A stretch of DNA of 16,891 nt from Gemmatimonadota bacterium (lineage in GTDB: Bacteria; Gemmatimonadota; Gemmatimonadetes; Palauibacterales; Palauibacteraceae), in assembly GCA_029288095.1 (NCBI GenBank), contig JARFPW010000104.1:1-16891 (forward strand), written 5' to 3'. The notes beneath the pieces are model-generated. The model was not told the DNA's origin, searched no databases, and worked only from the letters and a program-made list of their open reading frames with translations. The first letter of the stretch is position 1. Each line of letters begins with the position of its first letter. A program made the translations under genes and the position numbers. This document shows positions 1-7,290 of the stretch, piece by piece.

Positions 1-253
1 ACTTGTGGGGACGGAGCCGGGGCGCCAGGCGCTCCAGCGTCGATCTAGGACCCAGTGACTGCCGCTGAGTTGGCTCCGCCATCAGTCGCGCGTCTACCTC
101 TTCGTTGAGGGCCGGAAGCCAACATGGCCTGTCGGCGATCCCGCCGATATTATCCGGCCTTCCAAGCGAGAAGGTAAGCCTATTCCCGCCGACCGGACCA
201 GATCCGAATGTGGCCGGGAGCCAGACGCGCCACTGGGCGCGGGGACAGAACCT
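1..253. other. No identifiable gene; upstream flank of heme A synthase
   Basis: I see no recognisable protein, RNA gene or strong promoter here. Plus-strand frame 1 is open from the window edge to a TAG at 46-48 and could be the last 15 codons of an upstream gene, but 15 Gly/Ala/Pro-rich codons in high-GC DNA prove nothing. The longer open frames that cross this stretch on either strand run antisense to, or out of frame with, the heme A synthase gene and look like high-GC shadows. Confidence 0.5.
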
Positions 254-1186
254 GTGGATTCAACTGAAGGAATACGCCGTACACTGGGCCGGGTGGGCAT
301 TGCCGCATCGGTGGCGACGTTCGCCCTGATCGTGTTCGGGGGAATCGTGCGAATCACCGGCAGCGGGATGGGCTGCGGGGACGACTGGCCGCTGTGCAAC
401 GGCCAGCTGATCCCGCCGATGGACCTGCCGACGGCGATCGAGTATGGGCACCGGCTGGCGGCCCTGCTCGTGTCGGCGTTCGTCGGCGCTGTGGCGCTGT
501 TCGCATTCCTGGTCCGGCGCCATGATTCCTCGGCTGCCGTGGTCACCGGGACCGGCTCCCGCCTCTGGCGGCTGGCAGTGTCTGCCGTGGCGCTGCTGAT
601 TGTGCAAATCATGCTGGGGGCCGTGACCGTGTGGCTGGAGTTGCCACCCGCCTCGGTCATTCTCCACCTCGGCACGGCCATGCTGTTGCTCGCCGTGCTG
701 ATCGTGATAGCCAGTGAAGCGTATGGTCCCGGGCGTCAGAGAGTGAACGACCGGGCCTCCCGCGTCGCGTGGTGGACATCCCTGGCGACCCTGGCGGTCA
801 TCCTGCTGGGGGCATTGACGGCGAACCTGGACGCGGGTCTCGCCTGCCAGGGGTTCCCGCTGTGCAACGGACAACTCCTGCCGGGCAGTGAGGGGAATCC
901 ACTCATTCACTCGCATTGGGCTCACCGGGTCGCGGCGTACGCGCTGGTTGCCTGGTGCCTCATATTGCCTGCGACCATCCGGAAGCGGCGCCCCGGGGAT
1001 CCCGGACTGGGTGGCCCGGCGAGGGCTACCGCCGCTGTGGCCGTCCTGCAGTTGGCAGTGGGCGCGGCGATGGTCCTGATGAGCCTTCCGGGTGAATTGC
1101 GGGCGGCGCACGTCGGATTGGGCGCGGCGGTGTTCGTGGCGGCCGTGCGCCTCGCCTGGGTCGCACGCTACCCGGCGTCGGACTAG
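254..1186 (+). CDS. ctaA: Heme A synthase, COX15/CtaA family
   Basis: This 310-residue polytopic membrane protein should oxidise the C8 methyl of heme O to a formyl group, giving heme A for aa3-type cytochrome oxidases in the cytoplasmic membrane. The two-fold pseudo-repeat of the family is visible: each half has a WPLCNG- or FPLCNG-type loop with a cysteine pair (C41/C48 and C198/C204) and heme-ligand histidines. H66 sits in EYGHRLA with the catalytic-type E63, H138 in LHLGTA, H224 in HWAHRVAAY and H286 in AAHVGLG. About eight hydrophobic segments are present, and the length matches the ~300-residue bacterial enzyme. The start is a GTG with a weak purine-rich GGGGAC stretch six bases upstream. 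No heme O synthase (ctaB) or oxidase subunit genes are next to it in the window, so it is at the end of a unit or stands alone. Confidence 0.9.
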   Translation: MDSTEGIRRTLGRVGIAASVATFALIVFGGIVRITGSGMGCGDDWPLCNGQLIPPMDLPTAIEYGHRLAALLVSAFVGAVALFAFLVRRHDSSAAVVTGTGSRLWRLAVSAVALLIVQIMLGAVTVWLELPPASVILHLGTAMLLLAVLIVIASEAYGPGRQRVNDRASRVAWWTSLATLAVILLGALTANLDAGLACQGFPLCNGQLLPGSEGNPLIHSHWAHRVAAYALVAWCLILPATIRKRRPGDPGLGGPARATAAVAVLQLAVGAAMVLMSLPGELRAAHVGLGAAVFVAAVRLAWVARYPASD

Positions 1187-2481
1187 CCGACCGACTCCAA
1201 CAGGGTCACGTGGCCCAGCCCGCCGGCCGCGCAGATGCTGACGACGCAGCGCGAGCCGGCCGGTAGCCCGGCAAGTTCCGTGGCGGCCTGAGACAGAATC
1301 CTCGCACCGGTGGCCGCGAACGGGTGCCCGATTGCGACGCTTCCGCCGTTCGGGTTGATCCGGTCGCGCGGAAACGCACCGAGCGCTGCGTCCACGCCTG
1401 ACTTCTCACGCACCCACGAGCCGTCTTCCAGAGCCTTGATGGTGCACAGGACCTGTGCGGCGAATGCCTCATGGATTTCCCACAGAACGATATCGGCGTA
1501 CGTGAGTCCGTTGCGCGCCAGGAGTCGGGGGATGGCGATCGCGGGCGCGATCAGCAGGCCCTCTGTCCGCGGGTCGATCGCCGCGACCTCCCAGTCGAGC
1601 ACGCGCACCCGGGGAACCGATGCGGGCAGGCGTTCCGCGCCGGTGGCCGAAGCGATCCAGCAGCAGGCGGCCCCGTCCGTGAGCGGCGAGGAGTTCCCGG
1701 CGGTGAGCGTGCCGCGCTCCCGGTCGAACGCCGGCCTCAACTTCGCCAGCGCCTCGACGGACGTGTCGGGGCGGGGAATCGTATCGCCGTCCACCGCGTA
1801 CGTTCCGGGTGAGACAAGCAACGGGCGGAAGAAGCCGTCGGCCGCCGCCCGCGCAGTGCTGTGATGGCTCGCCACCGCGAACTCGTCCTGTGCATCCCGC
1901 GGAATCTCCCAGTCCTGCGCCATTTCCTCGGTATGCTGGCCCATGGATTTTCCGGTCGTGCGCTCCTCGATGGCCGGGATTCCGAGACGCAGGTCCGACG
2001 GTCGCAGCTTCACGAGCTCCTTCGCGGCGTCGACGGGACTCCCTGCCTGTCCGGCACGGCGCAGCTTCTGGCTGAATGACCGCGAAAGTCCGACCTGCGT
2101 CGCAGACATCGATTCGACGCCGCCACACAGCGCGAGGTCCAACCGGCCGACCCCGACCTGGGCGGCGGCGTGGGTGGCGGCCGCCATGCTGGTAGCGCAC
2201 TGCTGCACTATGGTGAGCGCGGGCACCGAGGGATCGAGCCCGGCGTCCAGCCAGACCTCGCGACCCCAGTTGCTTACCGATAGAGTCGGGATCACCGAGC
2301 CCCAGATGACAAGATCGATGCCGCCGATGCCGTCGGGTCCCACGCCGCGCGAACCGACAACCGATTGCTGAATGACGGGAACCGACAGCTTCAACGCATT
2401 GAGGTCGTCGAGCTCGCGGTCGATCTTCGCGAACGGACTACGCAACCCGGGGAACAGGTAGACGTCCGGTCGGTCGGGCAT
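1183..2481 (-). CDS. Thiolase family protein (acetyl-CoA C-acyltransferase)
   Basis: A 432-residue thiolase that should cleave 3-ketoacyl-CoA with CoA, or condense acyl-CoAs, most likely in fatty acid beta-oxidation. The nucleophile C95 is in VQQCATSM, the HEAF motif has H338, the GHP histidine is H386 in the NPNGGSVAIGHP block, and the second catalytic cysteine C417 is in the CAAGGLG block. Length and the long loop domain resemble FadI-type thiolases more than the ~390-residue biosynthetic type, so I leave the symbol empty. The frame extends upstream to a TTG at 2553, but the ATG at 2481 has an AGAGGA ribosome binding site seven to eight bases ahead and yields the normal N-terminus (MPDRPDVYLFPG). 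No partner hydratase/dehydrogenase (fadJ-like) gene is adjacent. The last codon overlaps the convergent heme A synthase stop. Confidence 0.88.
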   Translation of the reverse strand: MPDRPDVYLFPGLRSPFAKIDRELDDLNALKLSVPVIQQSVVGSRGVGPDGIGGIDLVIWGSVIPTLSVSNWGREVWLDAGLDPSVPALTIVQQCATSMAAATHAAAQVGVGRLDLALCGGVESMSATQVGLSRSFSQKLRRAGQAGSPVDAAKELVKLRPSDLRLGIPAIEERTTGKSMGQHTEEMAQDWEIPRDAQDEFAVASHHSTARAAADGFFRPLLVSPGTYAVDGDTIPRPDTSVEALAKLRPAFDRERGTLTAGNSSPLTDGAACCWIASATGAERLPASVPRVRVLDWEVAAIDPRTEGLLIAPAIAIPRLLARNGLTYADIVLWEIHEAFAAQVLCTIKALEDGSWVREKSGVDAALGAFPRDRINPNGGSVAIGHPFAATGARILSQAATELAGLPAGSRCVVSICAAGGLGHVTLLESVG

Positions 2482-2609
2482 ACGAGCGTCCTCTCGTTCT
2501 GGCGCGATGTGAACTCGGACCGCAAGATGTTGAACCAGCGGAACGAACGCCAACGCGTCGGTGCCCGGTGTGCGCGGCCCGGTCCGGCGGTACTTCGAAA
2601 CGACATGAG
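2482..2609. promoter_or_regulatory. Divergent intergenic region, thiolase / gltX
   Basis: These 128 bases must hold the transcription starts of both the minus-strand thiolase and the plus-strand gltX-tadA pair, since both read outward. I could not pick a convincing -35/-10 pair on either strand: a TTGAAC at 2530-2535 has no good -10 at the right distance. An AGAGGA-type ribosome binding site for the thiolase lies at its left end. Confidence 0.4.
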
Positions 2610-4088
2610 ATGATCGTCGTCAAAGGTTCCAACACAACACTATACGAGCACCCAAGAGTGCGGTTCGCCCCCAGTCCGACCGGCTACCTGCACGTTGGAG
2701 GCGCTCGTACCGCTCTGTTCAACTTCCTGTATGCCCGGCAAACCGGAGGTGAGTTCCTGCTCCGCATCGAGGACACGGATCGGGAGCGCTCGAGCGAGGA
2801 GATGACGGGCCAGATTCTCGACGCGATGCACTGGCTGGGATTGGACGTGGACGAGCCACCCGTACACCAGGCCGATGGTGTGGCGCAGCATCGCACCGCC
2901 GCTCAATCGTTGCTCGCCTCGGGAGCTGCCTACCGGAGCTTCGTGGAGCCCGACGAACTGGCCGCCATCCGCGAGCGGGCGCGCGACGAGGTGGTACCGA
3001 TCCGGCGCTCGATGATTGGCGTTTCCGACGACGAGGCCGAGCGGCGGGCCGCAGACGGAGAGCCCCACGCCGTGTTCTTTGCGGTTCCCGACGGCGTCAC
3101 CGAGTGGGATGACGTGGTTCATGGAGTCACGCGGATTCAGAACGACACCATCGACGATTTCGTCCTCCTGCGCTCCGACGCGACGCCGGTCTACAACCTT
3201 GCCGTAGTCGTGGACGACCTGGACATGGCCATCACGCTGGTGCTGCGCGGAGATGACCACCTGTCCAACACGCCGAAGCAAGTGCTGATCTATGGTGCAC
3301 TCGGTGCGCAGGCACCTCGATTCGCCCATGTCCCGATGATCCTGGGGGCCGACGGCAAGCGACTGTCGAAGAGGCACGGTGCGGCTTCGGTCGAAGCGTA
3401 TCGCGAGGCCGGAATCCTCCCGGAGGCACTGGTGAACTTCCTCGCACTGCTGGGCTGGTCGCCGGGAGACGATCGGGAGGTCATGGATCTGTCGGAGCTC
3501 ACCGAGGCGTTTTCACTCGATCGCATTCTGAAGAAGGCGTCGGTGTTCGATGCCGAGAAGCTGGAATGGCTGAATGGCCGGCATCTGGCCCTGATGTCTC
3601 CAGACCGGCTGGCGCCGGTCGTGCTCGACCATCTGCCGGAGCCGGAGCGGTCGTGCGCCGAGGCGGAGCCCGAGCGCTTGCACGCGGTGGCCGACCTGAT
3701 CCGTCAGCGAGCCCGGACCATCCAGGCGATGGGGGATCAGTCCCGGCCGTTCTTCACACCCATAGAGGCATTGCAGTTCGATCCTACCGCTACGGCAAAG
3801 CACTGGAAGGAGCCGGCCCAGGCGGCCCAACGGCTGGCCGCCGTGCGGGATCTCCTGGAGGCTTCAGAGTCGATTGCCGCCGAATCGCTGGAAACCGATC
3901 TGAGAGCCCTGGCTGAGCAACTCGGCGTCGGCGCCGGGAAGTTGTTTCAGCCGCTGCGGGTGGCGCTGATGGGTTCGGCGGAGAGTCCGGGTATTTTCGA
4001 CGTGATCGTCCTGCTGGGTCGCGACCGCTGCGTCGAGCGCCTGAACAGAGCTCTCGAAGTCCTGGCCGAGCCGCCCGACGCTCCATGA
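2610..4088 (+). CDS. gltX: Glutamyl-tRNA synthetase
   Basis: Class I aminoacyl-tRNA synthetase that charges tRNA-Glu with glutamate using ATP. The signature PSPTGYLHVGG (residues 21-31, HIGH-type motif HVGG 28-31) and the KRLSKRHG block (250-257, KMSKS type) are both intact, and LRIEDTDRER (51-60) is the usual glutamate/tRNA contact block. The C-terminal half is the helical anticodon-binding region. From the ATG at 2610 the protein has 492 residues, close to the family norm; an upstream GTG at 2568 in the same frame would add a non-homologous Arg-rich tail and I reject it. The cysteines of the zinc-binding insert seen in the E. coli enzyme are absent around residues 95-130. Whether it is discriminating or also charges tRNA-Gln cannot be told by eye. 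Its stop overlaps the tadA start (ATGA). Confidence 0.93.
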   Translation: MIVVKGSNTTLYEHPRVRFAPSPTGYLHVGGARTALFNFLYARQTGGEFLLRIEDTDRERSSEEMTGQILDAMHWLGLDVDEPPVHQADGVAQHRTAAQSLLASGAAYRSFVEPDELAAIRERARDEVVPIRRSMIGVSDDEAERRAADGEPHAVFFAVPDGVTEWDDVVHGVTRIQNDTIDDFVLLRSDATPVYNLAVVVDDLDMAITLVLRGDDHLSNTPKQVLIYGALGAQAPRFAHVPMILGADGKRLSKRHGAASVEAYREAGILPEALVNFLALLGWSPGDDREVMDLSELTEAFSLDRILKKASVFDAEKLEWLNGRHLALMSPDRLAPVVLDHLPEPERSCAEAEPERLHAVADLIRQRARTIQAMGDQSRPFFTPIEALQFDPTATAKHWKEPAQAAQRLAAVRDLLEASESIAAESLETDLRALAEQLGVGAGKLFQPLRVALMGSAESPGIFDVIVLLGRDRCVERLNRALEVLAEPPDAP

Positions 4089-4540
4089 GTCTCGACGCCT
4101 ACGAGGAGTTGATGGGTCGCGCGCTCGCCCAGGCGCGGCTCGCTCAGCGCGCGGGCGAGGTTCCGATCGGAGCCGTACTCGTGGCCCCGGACGGCACGTC
4201 GTACGAAGACCACAACCGGACGAGAGAGCACAGCGATCCGACGGCGCACGCTGAGGTGCTGGTCATCCGATCAGCGGCGGCCGCGCAGGGTGACTGGCGG
4301 CTGGAAGGCTACACGCTGTGCGTGACGCTGGAGCCCTGCGCCATGTGCGCGGGCGCGATCGTGCTGGCCAGGATCCCCCGGCTCGTGTTTGGCGCTTTCG
4401 ATCCGAAAGCCGGGATGTGCGGTTCACTCGGCAACCTGGTGCAGGACGACCGGCTGAATCACCGAGTGGCCGTTGAATACGGGGTCGCCGCCGAAGAATG
4501 CGGCGGCCTGCTGCGCGAGTTCTTCAGGGCACGACGCTAG
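4085..4540 (+). CDS. tadA: tRNA-specific adenosine deaminase
   Basis: A 151-residue zinc deaminase expected to convert A34 to inosine in the anticodon of tRNA-Arg(ACG), letting one tRNA read CGU, CGC and CGA. The catalytic HAE (H55, E57) and the zinc pair in EPCAMC (C85, C88) are present with the normal spacing, and the IGAVLV strand and the C-terminal LLREFFRARR helix match TadA rather than cytidine or guanine deaminases. The ATG lies inside the gltX stop as ATGA, so translation is probably coupled; no separate ribosome binding site is evident. Placing a tRNA-editing enzyme behind a tRNA synthetase makes a small decoding operon. It converges on the antiporter gene with a 12-base gap and no obvious hairpin terminator. 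Confidence 0.93.
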   Translation: MSLDAYEELMGRALAQARLAQRAGEVPIGAVLVAPDGTSYEDHNRTREHSDPTAHAEVLVIRSAAAAQGDWRLEGYTLCVTLEPCAMCAGAIVLARIPRLVFGAFDPKAGMCGSLGNLVQDDRLNHRVAVEYGVAAEECGGLLREFFRARR

Positions 4541-4552
4541 GGACGCGGCGGC

Positions 4553-6517
4553 CTACGAAAACTGCGGCGAATCCATGTCGCGACGCCCGATGAACCGCAG
4601 CACCAGGAAGATCAGGGTCACCCCCAGAGCGTACGAAATCACCGGGGACATGCCGTACGCCGTAGGGATATCGCCCAGCGTGATTCCGATGACGCCCACC
4701 AGGAGCGCGTAGGGCATCTGTGTCCGCACGTGGTCCACGTGATCGCACGCCGAGGCCATGGAACTCAGCACGGTCGTGTCGGAAATCGGCGAGCAGTGAT
4801 CTCCCCAGATCGATCCGGCGAGGACGGAGCTGAGCGTGCCCAGCATCAAGGTGCTCGTCGCGCCTGTCTGCGGCCCGCCAAGCGCGACGGCCAGCGGAAT
4901 CACCAGCGGGATCAGAATCGCCATCGTAGCCCAGGACGTGCCCGTGGCGAACGCGATCGCAGCCGCCATCAGAAACACGAGAGCCGGAAGCAGCTCGACC
5001 GGCAGGTTTCCGCTCAGCAGACCAGCCAGATACTCGGCGGCGCCGAGCACTTCGGTGACCTCCCCCAGCGACCAGGCGAGAATGAGCACCAGAAAGGCGA
5101 GCAGCGTTGCCTGGATGCCGCCCAGCATGGCGCCCACCGACTGCTTCAACGTCAGGATACGCTGGGCGACCGACATCCCGATCGCCACGAGTACGCCCGA
5201 TAGAGATCCCCATAGCAACGCCGCGTAGGGGTCGGCCTCTCCATAGATCTCCGAGAGCGTTCCCGGCTGACCGAGTGCCGCTCGTCCGTCGACATAAAGA
5301 CCGATGACCACCACGAAGAACACTGTCAGCACGGGCACGGCGGCGTTGAGCCAGCGGTGGGGCGCGCCCTCGACCGGCTTCATCACATCGCCCTTCGTGT
5401 CCACCAGCAACATCGCGTCGGGGCGATGCAGGCCTTCGCCACGGCTTGCCCGATTCTCGGCCCGCCACATGGGTCCGAAGTCCCGCTGAGTCCAGATGAT
5501 CAGCCCGACCATCACGAGCGCCAGAATCGGGTAGAAGAGAAAGGGGATCGACTGGATGAACACATTGAACGGACTGGCCGCCAGGAGCTCGGCGGCTTGC
5601 TCGGGCGTCGTGCCCGGTTGCGCGGCCGCAGCCTCGAGGCCGTCCCCGATCAGTCCGATCTGATAGCCGACCCACGTAGACACGAACATGATGGATGCCA
5701 CAGGGGCTGCCGTCGAATCCACGATGTAGGCGAGCTTCTCGCGGGACACCTTCATGCGATCGGTAATTGGCCGCATCGTGTTGCCGACGATCAGCGTATT
5801 CGAGTAATCGTCAAAGAAGATCGCCAGTCCGCCTAGATAGGCGGCGAACTGTGCTCGCCGCGGAGTCGTGGCGAGCGGGCTGAGCGCCTCGACGATTCCG
5901 AGCGTGCCTCCATTGCGTCCCATCACCCCGACCATGCCGAGCAGCAGGGCCGAGAACACGATGATCGCCGCATGGTCCGGATCCGCCAGCGCGGGGACCA
6001 CGAACGTGTCGATGCTGCGGAAGGTGGCAGCGATCGGATTCAGGCCGGCGAACAGTAACGAGCCGAACCACACGCCGAAGAACAGCGATACGACGACCTC
6101 CTTGAACGCCAGCGCGAGCGCGATGGCCACCAGAGCGGGCACCAGGCTGAGCCAGCCGGGAAGCACCATCGGATCGATCGACACGGTACCCGACGATCCG
6201 TCTCCAAGGGCGAGAGCCAGGGGAAAAGCGTCGGAGTCTCCGACCTGCAGGTTGTCGAACGACGTCTCGACACCCGGCTCGAGTACTCCGCTCGCCAGTT
6301 CACGACCATCCGCGGTGGTCAACCGGAATGCCGTGGCCGGCTGATCTTCGGCCAGCGTCAGCCCGACATCCGTGCCTGTTCCCGTCAGTGCGATGGCCGG
6401 CGCCCTCACCTCGACGACGGGCTGATCCTGGCCAGTCCGGGCGAAGCCGGGCGTCGCAGCGATCGAAGCCATCGATGTCGCGAGGACGAGAAGAGAGGCG
6501 AACGCCTTGGCCGTCAT
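4553..6517 (-). CDS. NhaC-family Na+/H+ antiporter with periplasmic N-terminal domain
   Basis: A 654-residue membrane protein likely exchanging Na+ for H+ across the cytoplasmic membrane for sodium and pH homeostasis. Family motifs are clear: FFDDYSNTLIVGNTMRP (234-250), FATGTSWATM (523-532) and GDHCSPISDTTVLSS (572-586), with roughly a dozen hydrophobic helices between residues 120 and 645. Before the first helix there is a Sec-type signal peptide (residues 1 to about 26, ending GFA) and then about 90 polar, beta-rich residues up to ~118, so this part should lie outside the membrane; classical NhaC (~450-500 residues) lacks it. Start is ATG at 6517 with only a weak GGAC upstream. It could instead carry another cation or an organic solute, as some NhaC relatives do; the acidic DDYSN/GDHCSP motifs favour an antiporter. 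It is divergent from the pyr operon and appears monocistronic. Confidence 0.85.
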   Translation of the reverse strand: MTAKAFASLLVLATSMASIAATPGFARTGQDQPVVEVRAPAIALTGTGTDVGLTLAEDQPATAFRLTTADGRELASGVLEPGVETSFDNLQVGDSDAFPLALALGDGSSGTVSIDPMVLPGWLSLVPALVAIALALAFKEVVVSLFFGVWFGSLLFAGLNPIAATFRSIDTFVVPALADPDHAAIIVFSALLLGMVGVMGRNGGTLGIVEALSPLATTPRRAQFAAYLGGLAIFFDDYSNTLIVGNTMRPITDRMKVSREKLAYIVDSTAAPVASIMFVSTWVGYQIGLIGDGLEAAAAQPGTTPEQAAELLAASPFNVFIQSIPFLFYPILALVMVGLIIWTQRDFGPMWRAENRASRGEGLHRPDAMLLVDTKGDVMKPVEGAPHRWLNAAVPVLTVFFVVVIGLYVDGRAALGQPGTLSEIYGEADPYAALLWGSLSGVLVAIGMSVAQRILTLKQSVGAMLGGIQATLLAFLVLILAWSLGEVTEVLGAAEYLAGLLSGNLPVELLPALVFLMAAAIAFATGTSWATMAILIPLVIPLAVALGGPQTGATSTLMLGTLSSVLAGSIWGDHCSPISDTTVLSSMASACDHVDHVRTQMPYALLVGVIGITLGDIPTAYGMSPVISYALGVTLIFLVLRFIGRRDMDSPQFS

Positions 6518-6575
6518 CGCGTGTCCAATCGTCAGAGTTGCTGGTTCACCGGGTCGTGAAGAGCGAAAAAGCTAG

Positions 6576-6609
6576 GCACGTTCGCGTCCTTTTGACAAGC
6601 GGAACGTGC
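6576..6609. repeat. 8-bp perfect inverted repeat, possible operator
   Basis: GCACGTTC at 6576-6583 is matched by GAACGTGC at 6602-6609, separated by 18 bases. It sits between the divergent nhaC-type gene and pyrR, and its spacer contains a TTGACA (6592-6597). The arm centres are 26 bases apart, which is long for a simple dimer operator; it could equally be an RNA hairpin in the antiporter 5' leader. Function is unknown. Confidence 0.4.
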
Positions 6610-6644
6610 GCGCCGGACTGTTTTCGGGGGCTTGGATCGGCCCG

Positions 6645-6673
6645 TTGATCGCGGGTTCTGGCGATCGTATACT
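6645..6673 (+). promoter_or_regulatory. Predicted sigma70-type promoter of the pyr operon
   Basis: TTGATC (6645-6650) and TATACT (6668-6673) are separated by exactly 17 bases; the -10 matches consensus at five of six positions and the -35 at four of six. Transcription would begin near 6680, leaving a leader of about 50 bases before the pyrR ATG. Confidence 0.6.
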
Positions 6674-6680
6674 CCGCCAG

Positions 6681-6723
6681 CCTCGAACCCGTTCGCCTGA
6701 CCCCGACGCTCGCCGAGGAAGGA
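6681..6723 (+). promoter_or_regulatory. pyrR leader hairpin overlapping the ribosome binding site
   Basis: The strong Shine-Dalgarno GAGGAAGGA lies at 6715-6723, six bases before the pyrR ATG. CCTCG at 6681-6685 can pair with CGAGG at 6714-6718, which contains the start of that site; a smaller stem CGAA/TTCG (6684-6695) overlaps the left arm and would compete. The leader is too short for the classical Bacillus terminator/antiterminator, so if PyrR binds here the likely mode is translational repression, as known for mycobacterial PyrR. That the structure binds PyrR is inference. Confidence 0.4.
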
Positions 6724-6729
6724 CGCCGA

Positions 6730-7290
6730 ATGACCCGAGAGACGGAACCGCACGTCCTGTTGGACGCGGCGGGCGTGGAAGAAACGCTCGCCCAACTGGC
6801 GGATGGTATCGTCTCCGGAGGCTCGACCCATGACCTGGTGCTGATCGGCATTCGGCGGCGGGGCGTAGAACTGGCCGAACGGCTCTCCGTGCTGGTCGGG
6901 GATCGAGTTGGCGGGCCAGTGGCCACGGGATCTCTCGACATCACGTTGTACCGTGACGATTTCGGACAGATCGGTTCGATGCCTCTGATCGGGAGGACCG
7001 AGATCCCGGTGGATGTCACGGGCCGCAGGGTCGTCATCGTGGATGACGTGCTGTATACGGGCCGAACAATCCGCGCGGCGCTCAACGAGATTTCCGACTT
7101 CGGCCGCCCGAGCCGAATCGAGCTGTGCGTCCTGGTGGATCGTGGCGGGCGCGAGCTGCCCATCCAGGCGGACTACGTCGGTCTTTCACAGCTCGTGGCC
7201 GACGGCGAACACGTCGAGGTTCGCGTGCCCGAGCAGGACGACGAGTTCTGCGTCCGGGTCGTGGGCGCCGACCGGACAGGTATCGAATGA
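6730..7290 (+). CDS. pyrR: Bifunctional pyr operon regulator / uracil phosphoribosyltransferase
   Basis: PyrR folds as a type I phosphoribosyltransferase. In characterised species it binds pyr mRNA in response to UMP/UTP and PRPP, and most also make UMP from uracil and PRPP. The PRPP-binding loop is VVIVDDVLYTGRT (101-113), the flexible-loop region contains GSLDITLYRDD (67-77), and IGIRRRGVELAERL (39-52) is the usual N-terminal block. The 186 residues match the family length (~180). Start is ATG with an excellent GAGGAAGGA site. It is the first gene of the cluster, followed with a 4-base overlap by pyrB, so it most likely regulates its own operon through the leader structure just upstream. 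Confidence 0.93.
   Translation: MTRETEPHVLLDAAGVEETLAQLADGIVSGGSTHDLVLIGIRRRGVELAERLSVLVGDRVGGPVATGSLDITLYRDDFGQIGSMPLIGRTEIPVDVTGRRVVIVDDVLYTGRTIRAALNEISDFGRPSRIELCVLVDRGGRELPIQADYVGLSQLVADGEHVEVRVPEQDDEFCVRVVGADRTGIE

Noticed and set aside
260..1111. A 283-residue open frame antisense to the heme A synthase gene
   Set aside because: Arg/Gly/Gln-rich with no recognisable domain; lies exactly opposite a clear gene and is a typical high-GC shadow.
2482..2553. Longer thiolase N-terminus from a TTG at 2553
   Set aside because: The ATG at 2481 has a good ribosome binding site and gives the family's usual N-terminus; the extension shows no homology.
4524..5675. A 383-residue minus-strand frame inside the antiporter gene
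   Set aside because: Same strand, different frame from the NhaC gene; Arg/Asp/Gly-rich composition and no motif.
6592..6597. Perfect TTGACA as the -35 of pyrR
   Set aside because: No acceptable -10 follows at 16-18 bases; the TTGATC/TATACT pair nearer the gene is far better overall.
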